A DNA stretch of 64,000 bases from Psychrobacter sp. JCM 18903 (GTDB taxonomy: Bacteria; Pseudomonadota; Gammaproteobacteria; Pseudomonadales; Moraxellaceae), in the NCBI RefSeq assembly GCF_000586475.1, contig NZ_BAWJ01000005.1, positions 124,001 to 188,000 of the forward strand, written 5' to 3'. Position numbers and translations under genes: made by a program. Of this stretch, positions 1 to 9,640 are shown one piece after another (positions within the stretch are counted from its first letter, which is position 1; each line of letters opens with the position of its first letter). The notes below the pieces were generated by a model. The model did no database searches, was not told where the DNA came from, and saw only the letters and a program-made list of their open reading frames with translations.

Positions 1-833
1 ACCGCTACAGCTACTAACGATATCGGCTTCTGCTAAAACTTGTGGTAACTCTTGCAAAGGTCTGACTTCTACCAAGTGACCTGCGCGGCGCAGCTCCACT
101 GCCAGCGCTTCAGCGCGTTCAGGGTTGCGGTTGCAAATAATCACACGACCTACCCCAAGCCCAGCAATGTGGGTGGCAACCAAACGGTTCATCTCGCCTG
201 CCGCGACCACCAGCAAAGTGCGACTGGTAAATCATCAAATATTTGCGTCACCAATTTGGCGGCCGCATAGCTAAGCGATACCGCTTGAGCACCCACTTGG
301 GTCTCGTTACGGACGCGTTTGGCGGCAGCAAATACTTGATCGATAATCCAGCCAAGCTGATTACTCAGCGCTTTTTGTTCTTGCGCGAGCTGTACTGAGC
401 GTTTGATTTGACCGAGTATCTGCGGCTCACCCAATATCATAGAGTCAAGCCCTGCGGCGACCCTAAGCCAATGGGTCAGCGCGTGAGTGTCACGGTGCAC
501 ATAAAGATAGGGATCAATCTCAGACAGTGACAACTGCTTAAAGTCAGCAAGCCATGCTTTAATTTTTAAGATATGAGCACTAATGGCCGCCGAAGATGTC
601 TGAGCACCGACCGCGCCATTAGCAGACAAAGAGGGAACATCTTGCGGCTCTGCTAGCTGCGGCACGAGCGCATAGATTTCCGTACGATTGCAAGTCGAAA
701 CAATCACACTGCCATCAGTAAAGGCCTCTAATTGTTTGAGAGCGATATTCACATCGTCACCCACAAGCGCCAAGCGCTCTCTCAGAGCGACTGGTGCAGT
801 TTTGTGATTGACCCCAATGACCACTAATCTCAT
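1..833 (-). CDS. hemA: Glutamyl-tRNA reductase, 3' end outside window, frameshifted
   Basis: Glutamyl-tRNA reductase reduces Glu-tRNA(Glu) to glutamate-1-semialdehyde, the first committed step of C5 tetrapyrrole synthesis; hemL, the next enzyme, lies at 22.8-24.1 kb. The N-terminus begins MRLVVIGVNHKTAPVALRE and carries the family motif VSTCNRTEIY with the catalytic Cys, then GEPQILGQIK. The frame breaks near 225-235: one frame stops after LPVALCWWSRQAR, while the next frame continues with RTLLVVAAGEMNRLVATH, then the NADPH-binding region and ADIVSSCSG up to the window edge. One missing base explains this. The gene is transcribed leftwards, divergent from the TPR gene. The family is certain; only the roughly 275 residues inside the window can be seen. 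Confidence 0.93.
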
Positions 834-1452
834 TATTGATAGACCATAAACATGACGCTCACCTGCCAGCCCACGCTATCTCATTATTTTTAAAAGACAG
901 TTGTAGACGACAGCGCTGAAAGGAAGACTCTAAAAGCCGCCTATTATATCATTATTGCCAGCTTTAATTAACACTCAGCTATCGATGATAGCTATTTGCT
1001 TGTATCTGGGCGCATGAGTAACAAATCAACTACCGATACGATTGTTAAAACCAATATCTATGTTTTAGCGAGCGCTTATAGAAATGGATAGAAATCATTC
1101 GCTTACTTGACGTTAACTTGTTATATTTTCACAATATTTAGGCTAAGATTTACAACCAATGAAAGACCCCGTTGATACAGGTTATTAGCCAATCCTACTT
1201 TGTTAGCAAAGATTTGGTAGAGCGGCTGCTATTAATGACGGAGTAACACGGGCACTATTGTTTATCCCATCAGTCTGCTTTTATAATGTCAGGCATGGGT
1301 ACTCGTTACCAATAGTTAGTTTGAAATGATTAAAATAAAATTGTCTTATCGATATAGATGAACAATGGGCGAATACGGTTATCTATGATTTTTTTGGGTC
1401 ATTATTTCGATCACAACTTGCGCACGACGACCAATCTAATCTGCGTGCTCTA
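834..1452. other. Intergenic region between divergent hemA and TPR gene
   Basis: About 620 bases with no convincing gene. It must hold the promoters of both divergent transcripts. A small perfect hairpin (GCTATC-GAT-GATAGC) lies near 980-995. The region just before the TPR gene stays open in the TPR frame, so the true TPR start could lie further left. Confidence 0.5.
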
Positions 1453-3368
1453 TTGCATGCAGTTATCGAACGTCTGTGCCAGCGTTATAAGCTAACCTTG
1501 TCGTTGGCCTTTTGCCTATGCTTAGGATCGTCTTCCGTTCATGCCAGTCATCCTGATATCTCGCTCGAAGCCCATGTACCCAAACTAGCCATTACTGATA
1601 AGAACGACAAGGCAGTCCGTAGCGACGGTATTGATAAGAACGACAAGGCAGTCCGTAGCGACGGTATTGATAATAGCCGCTCAACGCTACCAGCAATTGC
1701 TCCTGCCAATACACAACCAATAGAAAATGTCGCCAATATTAATGGGTTAGCGCCAACTACCTTATGGCAACCTGAGCTCAAAGAGCCTAGCTGTATGCGC
1801 TGCTTGATGCAGAATTCGCAGCCGATCGCGGTGATAAACAACGAGCGATTACCATCTATAAGCAGCAAGCATTTAAAGAAGATGCAACTGCCGTGTTTGA
1901 AAGAGCACTCAGCCTTTCTTTACGCACTGAAAGGGTTGAGAAATCGTTACAATTTGCCAAGTCATGGCAAGACCAAAATCCGGATCACGTGCCTGCTTGG
2001 TTTTATGTGGCGCATTTGGCTCTGCGAGCTCACGATTATCTGTTAGCTGGCGAAACCTTGAATCGTATTTTGCTTTATGATCCTCGAGCGGACTTAAGCG
2101 AAATCCTTATCGGTATCTATCCAAACAATGATGAAGACAAACGTGAATTACTTGCCGCTTTGCAACCACTAGATAGCGAGCAGAATGCCTCATTGTCGGT
2201 ATTGAAAGCAGGGTTGCTTTACCAATTTAACGAGCCTGAGATTGCCATTGTCCATATCAATCGGGCGCTAGAACGCCAGCCTGACTATGTACCTTTTATT
2301 ACGCTAAAGGCAGACATACTGCGCAAAATCGTCACGGCTGAAACCGTCGTCAATTATGTGAGCCAAGCACGCCTGCGTAATCCCGATAGTAAAAGTCTCT
2401 ATCTGTATGAGATTCGCTACTTGCTTGACTTAAAGCAAAGCCAAGAAGCGTGGCAATTATTGCTGGATGCCCATGGTCGCTTTGCGGATGATGCCGAGAT
2501 TACTCTGTTGGCTGCATTGGTGAGCTTAGACATCGAAGAATATAACAGTGCCGATGAGCTACTCAATATGCTCGCAAAAAACCCCGCTTACCTTGATCAA
2601 GCTTATTATTACCTTGGCATCAGTGCCGAGCGTCAGCAGCACTTTGACCAAGCCAAATACTATCTCAACGGTGTCATGCAAGAAGACTTGGTATTAGAGG
2701 CTCGTAGAAAAGTAGTGGCTTTTGAATTGCTTAACGGCGATGTAGATGCGGCGATTGCTACTTTAGAAAAGCTGCGTAAAGACTTCAACGTCTTTGCGCC
2801 AGATACCTTTGTGCTACAAGCCGATATTTTATGGCAGCAAAATGAGTCCGAAGAAGCTCTGCGCCTACTAACCAAAGCTGCTCGCAAGTATCCTGATAAT
2901 GAGATGCTCTTGTTTGCACGCGCCCAGCTCCTTGACGACAAAGACGACTATATCGTTAAGCGCACCTTGCTTAATCATCTGCAAGCACTTGACCCAACCA
3001 ACCTCTCCTACCAGCTCAGTTACGCGCAGTTATTGCTAGCCAATGAACGCAGTTCGGAACAAGGATTGGCATTGGCCACCGCCATCATTCAAATTCGCTA
3101 TGATGACCCACGTTATGACAATGAGCTGCACTTGCAAGCGCTGAATGTGCTGGCTGGCAATGCATTGGCCAATGAAAACTATCAACAAGTCATCGACTAC
3201 CTGCAGACCCCTTACGACGTGTTTCCTACCTTACGCTCTGGCAGCTTACTACTACGCGCTTATCAAGGTTTAGGCAACAATGAAAAAGTCGAGGCATTAC
3301 TCGCAGACTTGCAGCAGCGCTTCTCATTTGGGCAACACAATATCAATGACCGTATACAACTTTACTGA
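1453..3368 (+). CDS. Exported tetratricopeptide-repeat protein, frameshifted
   Basis: A TPR protein in the position occupied by a TPR gene between hemA and lolB in pseudomonads (PA4667-like). The first codon used here is TTG. A hydrophobic signal segment (LTLSLAFCLCLGSSSVHAS) follows, so export is likely. Then comes a low-complexity stretch containing two perfect 12-residue repeats, DKNDKAVRSDGI. The TPR part starts near LYALLDAEFAADRGDKQRA and runs to the end with repeated helix pairs such as AWFYVAHLALRAHDYLLAGE. One base is missing near 1788-1791, between LKEPS and LYALL; restoring it gives about 638 residues. The start is uncertain because the frame is open upstream and a further homopolymer error near 1390 would add residues. 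It probably acts as a periplasmic or envelope scaffold; the role is unknown. Confidence 0.8.
1597..1668 (+). repeat. Two perfect 36-bp tandem repeats inside the TPR gene
   Basis: Units 1597-1632 and 1633-1668 are identical and in frame, each encoding DKNDKAVRSDGI. A five-base start of a third copy (GATAA) follows. Perfect identity at DNA level points to a recent slippage duplication in a disordered linker. Confidence 0.95.
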
Positions 3369-3524
3369 CCCGTCATTTTATAGTGGATAAATCGTTGCGT
3401 GCTATGATTACAAGGCACTCATAAGATACTAACAGCCACGCATAACTGAGTAACATACAACCATTAAGCTAATCTATTTTCGAAACAATGATTTCGTAAA
3501 TTTGTCTATCTTTGAGGAAACATC

Positions 3525-4157
3525 ATGTCAGTATTGGTCCATGCTAATAAACCTAATAAATTGGTGCTATTCGCTGCCGTGACAACCGCGCTCGTCATCA
3601 CGTCTGGTTGTCAATCACTAAAAACAGCAAACGCTACTAACCAACCCAGCGCGACCTTACAAGGTCAAAACGCTGAGCCACCGCAAAAGCTTGAGAACTT
3701 TAATATCACTGGCAAAATCGGTGTAACGATGCCCGCCAATGACACCACAGGCACTCAAGGTGGTAGTGCGTTCTATGCATGGGGGCAGCAGAATGATCGC
3801 TTTGCCATTGAGCTGATCGGCGCGCTCGGTATTGGTAAAACCAACATCGAGTATAATGGTCAAACCGCCACTTTAGTCAGCGAAAAAACAGGTACCTTAA
3901 CTGCTGATGATCCTGAGACTTTGCTCAAAAAGGCCACAGGATGGCAAGCGCCTATTTCACAAATGCCCTATTGGATATCTGGTCGCCCGGCGCCTTCCGA
4001 TAGCGCACCACAGCTCGATGATCAGAATCGTTTAATCAGCTCAGTCAATGGTGAATGGACCGCAAGCTTCACCTATAAAGGGTCCGATAAGTTACCAAAT
4101 AAAATCAGTGCCGTGCTGCCACAAGGCAATAAGGTGGTAATGACGATCAATCATTAA
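3525..4157 (+). CDS. lolB: Outer-membrane lipoprotein receptor LolB
   Basis: LolB takes lipoproteins from the periplasmic carrier LolA and inserts them in the outer membrane. The 210-residue product starts with a lipoprotein signal (LVITSGC, lipidated Cys29). It then has the family pattern: NFNITGKIGV, GSAFYAWGQQNDRFAIELIGALGIGKTNIEYN, the segment ending in GWQAPISQMPYWISGRPAP, and a closing KISAVLPQGNKVVMTI. The ATG has a good ribosome site (GAGGAA at about 3511-3516). Its place between a TPR gene and ispE matches the conserved gammaproteobacterial order. Confidence 0.95.
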   Translation: MSVLVHANKPNKLVLFAAVTTALVITSGCQSLKTANATNQPSATLQGQNAEPPQKLENFNITGKIGVTMPANDTTGTQGGSAFYAWGQQNDRFAIELIGALGIGKTNIEYNGQTATLVSEKTGTLTADDPETLLKKATGWQAPISQMPYWISGRPAPSDSAPQLDDQNRLISSVNGEWTASFTYKGSDKLPNKISAVLPQGNKVVMTINH

Positions 4158-4181
4158 GACGTCATTGAATGATGAATAAAT

Positions 4182-4286
4182 ATAGTTGAATTCAAATGAT
4201 TCCGATACAAGGAAGCCGATTGAGAGCTATACATTAGTATGGTTAGCGAGGCTGACGATGTATCGAATTTATATGAACTTGACTAT
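4182..4286 (+). repeat. Copy A of a dispersed ~105-bp intergenic element
   Basis: It begins ATAGTTGAATTC and ends TTGACTAT. It aligns over its whole length with the reverse complement of the element at 32425-32532, sharing blocks such as CAAGGAAG, TTAGCGAG, CTGAC and ATTTATATGAACTTGACTATAACTATCAA. See also 29357-29463 and 41913-42016. Confidence 0.8.
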
Positions 4287-4389
4287 AACTATCAAATCGT
4301 CAATATTTATTAACATAGCTGTCTATAACTGATGGTTATGGCGAAAAGTTATGATTAAAAACTATCACTGAGAACAATCATTAAGAACT

Positions 4390-5370
4390 ATGATTAAAAA
4401 CCTAGCCGCTACGCCTACTTCCACCATCACCCGCTTATCACCGGCAAAGATTAATCTATTTTTGCATATCACAGGTAAGCGTGCTGATGGTTATCATAAT
4501 TTGCAAACCGTGTTTCGCCTGCTTGATTGGGGCGATTATTTGCATTTCTCAGTCATAGATGAAGCCGTAATTTTTACAGTAGATAGTGAATCTACGGAAA
4601 ATAGTAAATTGGATGCCAATAAGCTCTGTCATCAACTGCTAATATTGGCTGGTGCAGAGACTATAACTGTCGATATAGAAGACAACTTAATTTTTAAAGC
4701 AGCACGTGCATTGCTAGCGTCTGCCATACAGTCAGACACCTTACCTGAGCATTTAGCACCTGTGCATATCGCTTTAGATAAGCATTTGCCGATGGGTGCA
4801 GGCTTGGGTGGCGGCTCATCCAATGCCGCAACGACATTGATGACACTTAATGAAATTTGGCAGCTTAAATTGACGCAAGATAAGCTGATAAAAATTGCTG
4901 CCGCTATTGGCGCAGATGTGCCGATTTTTATCTTTGGGCAAGATGCGATTGCGATGGGTATTGGAGAGCAGTTAACCGCAATCAAGTTGCCCGACCAGCA
5001 ATATTTAGTATTGACCCCCAATGCTCACGTTAATACTGCCCAGCTTTTTGCGCATCCCAAGCTACAACGAGATATCGCCGAGCTGTCAATTGAAACCATC
5101 AAAAACCAGTTCAATGACTATGTACAAACTCTGACCACGCCCTATCACAATGTCTTTACGCCAGTGGTGACGAGCCTCGCCCCTGCCGTCAGCGCAGCAT
5201 TACGTTACTTACAAGGGTTAGAGGCGCAAGCACTCGGCACAGCACGAATGACGGGCTCTGGTAGCGCAGTGTTTTTACCTTTGGATGCAAGCGTGGTTAC
5301 TGACAAAGCACTTTTAGCAAAGTGGATTGAAGAGGCGCCTTGTTCTGCCTATTTAGTTCGTCATCTATGA
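4390..5370 (+). CDS. ispE: 4-diphosphocytidyl-2-C-methyl-D-erythritol kinase
   Basis: IspE phosphorylates CDP-methylerythritol in the non-mevalonate (MEP) isoprenoid pathway. The 326-residue protein shows the GHMP-kinase hallmarks: SPAKINLFLHITGKRADGYH at the N-terminus, the ATP loop PMGAGLGGGSSNAAT at about residues 137-151, the GADVPIFIFG motif, and a C-terminal ARMTGSGSAVF. It is slightly longer than the usual 285-300 residues because of insertions in the middle. It lies upstream of tRNA-Gln and prs, as in pseudomonads. Confidence 0.96.
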   Translation: MIKNLAATPTSTITRLSPAKINLFLHITGKRADGYHNLQTVFRLLDWGDYLHFSVIDEAVIFTVDSESTENSKLDANKLCHQLLILAGAETITVDIEDNLIFKAARALLASAIQSDTLPEHLAPVHIALDKHLPMGAGLGGGSSNAATTLMTLNEIWQLKLTQDKLIKIAAAIGADVPIFIFGQDAIAMGIGEQLTAIKLPDQQYLVLTPNAHVNTAQLFAHPKLQRDIAELSIETIKNQFNDYVQTLTTPYHNVFTPVVTSLAPAVSAALRYLQGLEAQALGTARMTGSGSAVFLPLDASVVTDKALLAKWIEEAPCSAYLVRHL

Positions 5371-5537
5371 ATTAGATTTGAGCTGTAGTGCGAAGATAAA
5401 ATGATTATAAATACAGCGTAAAGCGCTTTGTTGACCCCATATTCGGTTTGTTTTTGACCTATTTTTTAATAAAAGCCATAAAAAGGCGCAAATGACTTGC
5501 AAATTCTGAAAATTTAATTATAATAGGTCGCCTCAAT

Positions 5538-5613
5538 AGGGGTATAGCCAAGTTGGTAAGGCATCAGGTTTTGATCCTGACATCCGTTGGTTCGAGTCCA
5601 GCTACCCCTGCCA
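5538..5613 (+). tRNA. tRNA-Gln (UUG), copy 1
   Basis: 76-nt cloverleaf. The acceptor AGGGGTA pairs with TACCCCT, the anticodon arm is TCAGG-TTTTGAT-CCTGA with anticodon TTG, the T-arm contains TTCGAGT, the discriminator is G, and CCA is encoded at 5611-5613. A T-run follows directly. Identical to the copy at 5858-5933. Confidence 0.97.
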
Positions 5614-5684
5614 TTTTTTAGTACGAAGCGTTTGATATGCAGTGATCATAGGTGGTTTATAAATAGCCGCTTATCTTATTGACA

Positions 5685-5714
5685 TTGACAACGTTATCCC
5701 AGTTTCGGTATAGT
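5685..5714 (+). promoter_or_regulatory. Candidate sigma-70 promoter before tRNA-Gln copy 2 and prs
   Basis: TTGACA at 5685-5690 and TATAGT at 5709-5714, spaced 18 bases. It lies between the two tRNA genes and could drive copy 2 and prs. Inferred from consensus only. Confidence 0.4.
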
Positions 5715-5857
5715 TCGCAATGGACACCGCTAGGGAACAGTTATATTTTAAATGGTTTATCCGTTTATAATATAGCGAACAGGTCGTGACGCTATTCTAA
5801 CAATGACTTTTATTAAAAGTTGCTTTTAGATATCGACGTACACAGCTTAGACATTAC

Positions 5858-5933
5858 AGGGGTATAGCCAAGTTGGTAAGGCATCAGGTTTTGATCCTGA
5901 CATCCGTTGGTTCGAGTCCAGCTACCCCTGCCA
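5858..5933 (+). tRNA. tRNA-Gln (UUG), copy 2
   Basis: Base-for-base identical to 5538-5613, including encoded CCA and the seven bases that follow (TTTTTTA). The two copies are separated by 244 bases of unrelated sequence. Confidence 0.97.
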
Positions 5934-6043
5934 TTTTTTACTGTAATAGTAGTCATCAAAACTTTTCACCACTCTTTTCTGAATTTGAGCAGTTTGACAC
6001 TGCTTAGCGGTCGCTGCTTGAGTCAATCAATAGGACTTCTGTC

Positions 6044-6991
6044 ATGCCTTATTTGGCGATTTTTACGGGTAATGCCCACCCTGAATTAGCAAAAACCGTA
6101 GCCGATCATCTCCATATACCTCTTGGTAAAGCTGACATCACGCGTTTTTCTGATGGCGAAATCGCCGTAGAAATCAAAGAACACGTGCGCGGTAAAGACG
6201 TGTTTATCATGCAGCCAACTTGTGCACCAACCAATGACAATTTGATGGAAATCATGATGATGGCCGATGCGCTGCGTCGCTCTAGTGCGGGTCGCATCAC
6301 AGCAGTCATGCCCTACTTTGGTTATGCCCGTCAAGACCGTCGCCCTCGTTCAGCTCGCGTGCCTATCTCTGCTAAAGTCGTCGCTGACATGCTAAACATC
6401 GTGAGTATCGATCGCGTGATGACGGTTGATTTGCACTCAGATCAGATTCAAGGCTTCTTTGACATTCCTGTAGACAATATATACGGCACGCCTGTATTGC
6501 TTAACGACCTACAAAAACAAGATTACGACAACATCATGGTTGTCTCTCCTGACGTTGGTGGCGTGGTGCGTGCGCGTGCTATGGCTAAACAGTTGGGCGA
6601 TACTGACATGGCGATTATCGATAAACGCCGTGCCCGTGCCAATGAATCGCAAGTCATGCACATCATCGGCGATGTTCGTGATCGTGATTGCGTCATCGTT
6701 GATGACATGGTTGATACCGCAGGTACGCTATGTAAAGCAGCTGAAGCATTGAAAGCAAACGGTGCACGTCGCGTATTGGCTTATATTACGCACCCTGTCC
6801 TATCAGGCAACGCGTTACAAAATATCAGTGAATCTGCGCTAGACGAAGTCGTTGTTACCGATACGATTCCATTGTCTGAAGCGGCAAAAGCCTGTAGCAA
6901 AATTCGCCAAGTGAGTATCGCACCGATGCTTGCTGAAAGCTTACGCCGTATCAATAACGAAGAATCTATCAGCGCCATGTTTGACGCTTAG
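6044..6991 (+). CDS. prs: Ribose-phosphate pyrophosphokinase
   Basis: Makes phosphoribosyl pyrophosphate from ribose-5-phosphate and ATP for nucleotide, histidine, tryptophan and NAD synthesis. The 315-residue length is typical. Visible motifs: [10 protein letters not shown] at the start, [20 protein letters not shown], the ATP-binding loop [11 protein letters not shown] near residue 91, the [11 protein letters not shown] metal/active-site segment, and the PRPP loop [14 protein letters not shown] near residue 217. Chosen start is ATG 6044 (MPYLAIFTG). A strong intrinsic terminator follows at 7063. Confidence 0.98.
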   Translation: MPYLAIFTGNAHPELAKTVADHLHIPLGKADITRFSDGEIAVEIKEHVRGKDVFIMQPTCAPTNDNLMEIMMMADALRRSSAGRITAVMPYFGYARQDRRPRSARVPISAKVVADMLNIVSIDRVMTVDLHSDQIQGFFDIPVDNIYGTPVLLNDLQKQDYDNIMVVSPDVGGVVRARAMAKQLGDTDMAIIDKRRARANESQVMHIIGDVRDRDCVIVDDMVDTAGTLCKAAEALKANGARRVLAYITHPVLSGNALQNISESALDEVVVTDTIPLSEAAKACSKIRQVSIAPMLAESLRRINNEESISAMFDA

Positions 6992-7062
6992 ACTTTTAAT
7001 GAGCACTCGCTCTACTTTCTGTTGGTAATGCTCGTTATAAAACACTGCTTAAGTTTAAAAAA

Positions 7063-7094
7063 AAGCGTCAAGTATCTTTACTTGACGCTTTTTT
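7063..7094 (+). terminator. Intrinsic terminator after prs
   Basis: A 12-bp perfect stem (AAGCGTCAAGTA at 7063-7074, TACTTGACGCTT at 7079-7090) with loop TCTT, followed by a T-run. Confidence 0.92.
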
Positions 7095-7152
7095 GCCTAT
7101 TGGTGCTGCACAGTCATTTTGCGTAGGTCTTTATTATTACTACAAAATCACG

Positions 7153-7158
7153 TATAAT
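7153..7158 (+). promoter_or_regulatory. Candidate rplY promoter -10 element
   Basis: TATAAT followed by a GC-rich discriminator (GCGCGCC), a layout common at growth-rate/stringently controlled promoters. The -35 is weak. Transcription from here would give a leader of roughly 250 nt before the rplY ATG at 7413. Confidence 0.5.
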
Positions 7159-7164
7159 GCGCGC

Positions 7165-7412
7165 CTGTGCCGACCATTTGTTCGATTTAATTAGGTTGGC
7201 ATTCTCAAAAGTGCTGATCATGCCCAAAAGTAACGATTGTCATGATAATGACTATCCAAAAAATCGTTATGATGAGCAAATGGCTACATTTAGCAATTGT
7301 GAATTTTGTTAGCAATCATAAATGTTAGCTATCATCACGTATTAGTGGATTGGTCGCAAATCCACTTTTTTATGACCAGACACTTCATCATTCTTTTTAT
7401 AGGATTATATCC
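7165..7412 (+). promoter_or_regulatory. Structured rplY leader with terminator-like hairpin
   Basis: The long 5' region contains several inverted repeats. GTGCCGACC and GGTTGGCAT can pair. AACGATT (about 7233) can pair with AATCGTT (about 7262). Just before rplY, AGTGGATT (7344-7351) pairs perfectly with AATCCACT (7359-7366) and is followed by TTTTTTAT, the form of an intrinsic terminator or attenuator. The only gene in between is rplY itself, so this may be a transcription-attenuation leader. Inference from folding by eye. Confidence 0.45.
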
Positions 7413-8087
7413 ATGAGCATTAATCATTTTGAACTAAACGCTGTTGATCGTTCTGCTGAGCAACAAGGTAAAGGTGCGAGCCGCCGCCTACGTAAGCAGA
7501 ATCTAGTTCCTGCTATCATCTATGGTGGTAACGAAGAGCCAACGTCTATCTCTATCAAGATCAACGAGCTAGTAAAGTCACTTGAATTCGAAGCTTTCTT
7601 CTCACACATTTTGACAATCAATGTTGATGGTGTAGAGCATCAAGCAGTTATCAAAGACTTGCAACGCCATCCAGCTAAAGGCTTCCCAATGCATGCTGAT
7701 TTCCAGCGCGTTGTGAAAGGTCAGAAAATCAACATGAACGTTCCTGTGCATTTTGCTGGTCGTGAAGAAGCGCCTGGTACTAAAGCTGGTGGTGTTCTAT
7801 CAACGCTAGTATCTGATATCGAAATCGTTTGCCTACCATCACAATTACCTGAATACCTAGAAATTGACGTATCAGGCATGGAAATCGGTGATCTATTCCG
7901 TCTATCAGACATCAAACTACCTGAAGGCGTTATTATCTTTGATCTTGACATGGAAGATGCCCACGACCGTACTATCGTTAACATGCAGCCACCAACGGTT
8001 GAAGAAGTTGACGCAGACGCTGAAGAAGTTGATGCTGCTGACGTACCTGCTACTGAGCAAGGTACTGAAGACAAAGACGGCGAATAA
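7413..8087 (+). CDS. rplY: 50S ribosomal protein L25/general stress protein Ctc
   Basis: L25 binds 5S rRNA in the large ribosomal subunit. The 224-residue form carries the N-terminal L25 domain (KGASRRLRKQNLVPAIIYGG, then VIKDLQRHPAKGFPMHADFQRV) and the C-terminal TL5/Ctc beta domain (GVLSTLVSDIEIVCLPSQLPEYL), ending in an acidic tail. The chosen ATG (MSINHFELNAVDR) has AGGAT upstream at 7401; an earlier in-frame start at 7350 would overlap the leader hairpin and is not preferred. The prs-rplY-pth order is conserved. Confidence 0.97.
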   Translation: MSINHFELNAVDRSAEQQGKGASRRLRKQNLVPAIIYGGNEEPTSISIKINELVKSLEFEAFFSHILTINVDGVEHQAVIKDLQRHPAKGFPMHADFQRVVKGQKINMNVPVHFAGREEAPGTKAGGVLSTLVSDIEIVCLPSQLPEYLEIDVSGMEIGDLFRLSDIKLPEGVIIFDLDMEDAHDRTIVNMQPPTVEEVDADAEEVDAADVPATEQGTEDKDGE

Positions 8088-8152
8088 TAAACCACGGTTA
8101 CATAGAGCACGCAACCTAGCGTCTGCTATGTAATACAAGGTTTGTTTAGTCA

Positions 8153-8188
8153 AAAAACAGCAGGTGATAAATATCTCCTGCTGTTTTT
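8153..8188 (+). terminator. Intrinsic terminator after rplY
   Basis: AAAAACAGCAGG (8153-8164) pairs with CCTGCTGTTTTT (8177-8188), with a T-run on the right arm. Confidence 0.9.
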
Positions 8189-8283
8189 GTAAGTAAGGTT
8201 TGAAAAATAACAGATATGCTATGAATAAATAGCATAATCGCAAATCTTATGCCTCATTTATTCAATTTAAGCAGGGTGTTTTT

Positions 8284-8865
8284 ATGGCCATAAAGCTTAT
8301 TGTCGGTCTTGGTAATCCTGGTCAGCAGTATATGTTTACACGTCATAATGCAGGGTTTTGGTTTGTCCATCACTTGGCTCAGCAGTTCAACATTACCCTC
8401 TCTCATGATAAAAAATTTCATGGAATCACAGGACGTGGGCAGATTCATGGGCATGACGTACGTCTATTGATGCCGCTCACCTTTATGAATAAGTCTGGTC
8501 AGTCAGTGGTGCCGATGGTGAAATTTTATGGCATTGAAAATGATGAGTTACTGATTGCTCATGATGAGCTCGATATTCCAGCTGGCAGTATCAAACTTAA
8601 GACGAATGGTGGTCATGGCGGTCATAATGGTCTGCGTGATATCACCCCTCATATCGGCAACGACTTCCATCGTTTGCGTATTGGTATTGGTCATCCTGGT
8701 CATAAGTCTAAAGTTAGTGGTCATGTGCTCTCAAAAGCTGCGCCCGATGAACAGATTGCCATTGATAGCGCTCTGACAGCAGCATTTGAAGCGCTGCCAT
8801 TATTACTAAATGGCGATATTGAAAAAGCACGTTCACAAATTAATGGCTTCAAACTGCCAGAATAA
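8284..8865 (+). CDS. pth: Peptidyl-tRNA hydrolase
   Basis: Releases peptides from prematurely dropped peptidyl-tRNA so the tRNA can be reused. The 193-residue product has IVGLGNPGQQYMFTRHNAGFW at the N-terminus with catalytic His in TRHNAG, LMPLTFMNKSGQSV, the HDELDIPAG motif, and KTNGGHGGHNGLRDI. All expected active-site residues (Asn10, His20, Asn68-type, Asp93-type) appear present. It sits downstream of rplY, as usual. Confidence 0.98.
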   Translation: MAIKLIVGLGNPGQQYMFTRHNAGFWFVHHLAQQFNITLSHDKKFHGITGRGQIHGHDVRLLMPLTFMNKSGQSVVPMVKFYGIENDELLIAHDELDIPAGSIKLKTNGGHGGHNGLRDITPHIGNDFHRLRIGIGHPGHKSKVSGHVLSKAAPDEQIAIDSALTAAFEALPLLLNGDIEKARSQINGFKLPE

Positions 8866-8965
8866 AATCATGCTTTAACTATAATAGCCTTTTATTTTAG
8901 CAAGTTATCCCCCATTAACCTTTTGATTTGAATCATTAATCTCAGTTACGCTAAGGAAGCAACCT

Positions 8966-9346
8966 ATGCTACTTAATATGCTTAAATGCAAATTACACCG
9001 TGCTCGCGTCACCCATGCCGAACTTCATTACGAAGGCTCATGCGGTATCGATGGTGATTTATTGGATCTTGCTGGTCTGCGCGAAAATGAGTCTATCGAT
9101 ATCTACAATGTGACCAATGGCAAGCGCTTTCGCACCTACGCTATCCGCGCTGAAGCGGGTTCTGGTATCATCTCGCTAAATGGTGCGGCGGCTCACATGG
9201 CAGATTTAGGCGATATCGTTATCATCTGTGCCTATGCTCATTTTGATGAAGTAGAAGCGGCAACCTACCAGCCAAAACTGGTGTATTGCAACGAAGACAA
9301 CACCGTAAAAGACACAGCAAACATCATTCCAGTACAAGTGGCTTAA
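8966..9346 (+). CDS. panD: Aspartate 1-decarboxylase proenzyme
   Basis: PanD makes beta-alanine for pantothenate and coenzyme A. It is a pyruvoyl enzyme that cleaves itself between Gly24 and Ser25; both are present here in [12 protein letters not shown], and the 126-residue length is standard. [16 protein letters not shown] precedes the cleavage site and [15 protein letters not shown] follows. A good ribosome site (AAGGAAG) lies before the ATG, and an intrinsic terminator lies downstream at 9451. Confidence 0.97.
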   Translation: MLLNMLKCKLHRARVTHAELHYEGSCGIDGDLLDLAGLRENESIDIYNVTNGKRFRTYAIRAEAGSGIISLNGAAAHMADLGDIVIICAYAHFDEVEAATYQPKLVYCNEDNTVKDTANIIPVQVA

Positions 9347-9450
9347 AGCACCAGAACACCGAAGATTTTTGGATAAAGCAAGGATAAATAATCGACTAAG
9401 CTGTTGAAGTTATTCTTATTATCCAACCAAAACCGCTATGCTAATATGAG

Positions 9451-9483
9451 AGCTGAATCTCCATTCTGATTCAGCTTTTTTTA
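9451..9483 (+). terminator. Intrinsic terminator after panD
   Basis: AGCTGAATC (9451-9459) pairs with GATTCAGCT (9468-9476), then a run of seven T. Confidence 0.9.
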
Positions 9484-9640
9484 TGCCATTTTTATATGGC
9501 AAATTCACATTTTATACCACTCTTAAAAAATGAAGTCGTCAGAAAAATAAATGTCAGCGCTATGTTTTTAGGCTAAATGAATTTGGCACGGCTAAGCGTA
9601 TTTTTAGGTTTGGTATTAACACTAATAAGGAAACAAACTG

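Noticed and set aside
7350..7412. Longer N-terminus for rplY
   Set aside because: It would start inside the terminator-like hairpin and adds residues absent from the L25 family; the ATG at 7413 has a proper ribosome site.
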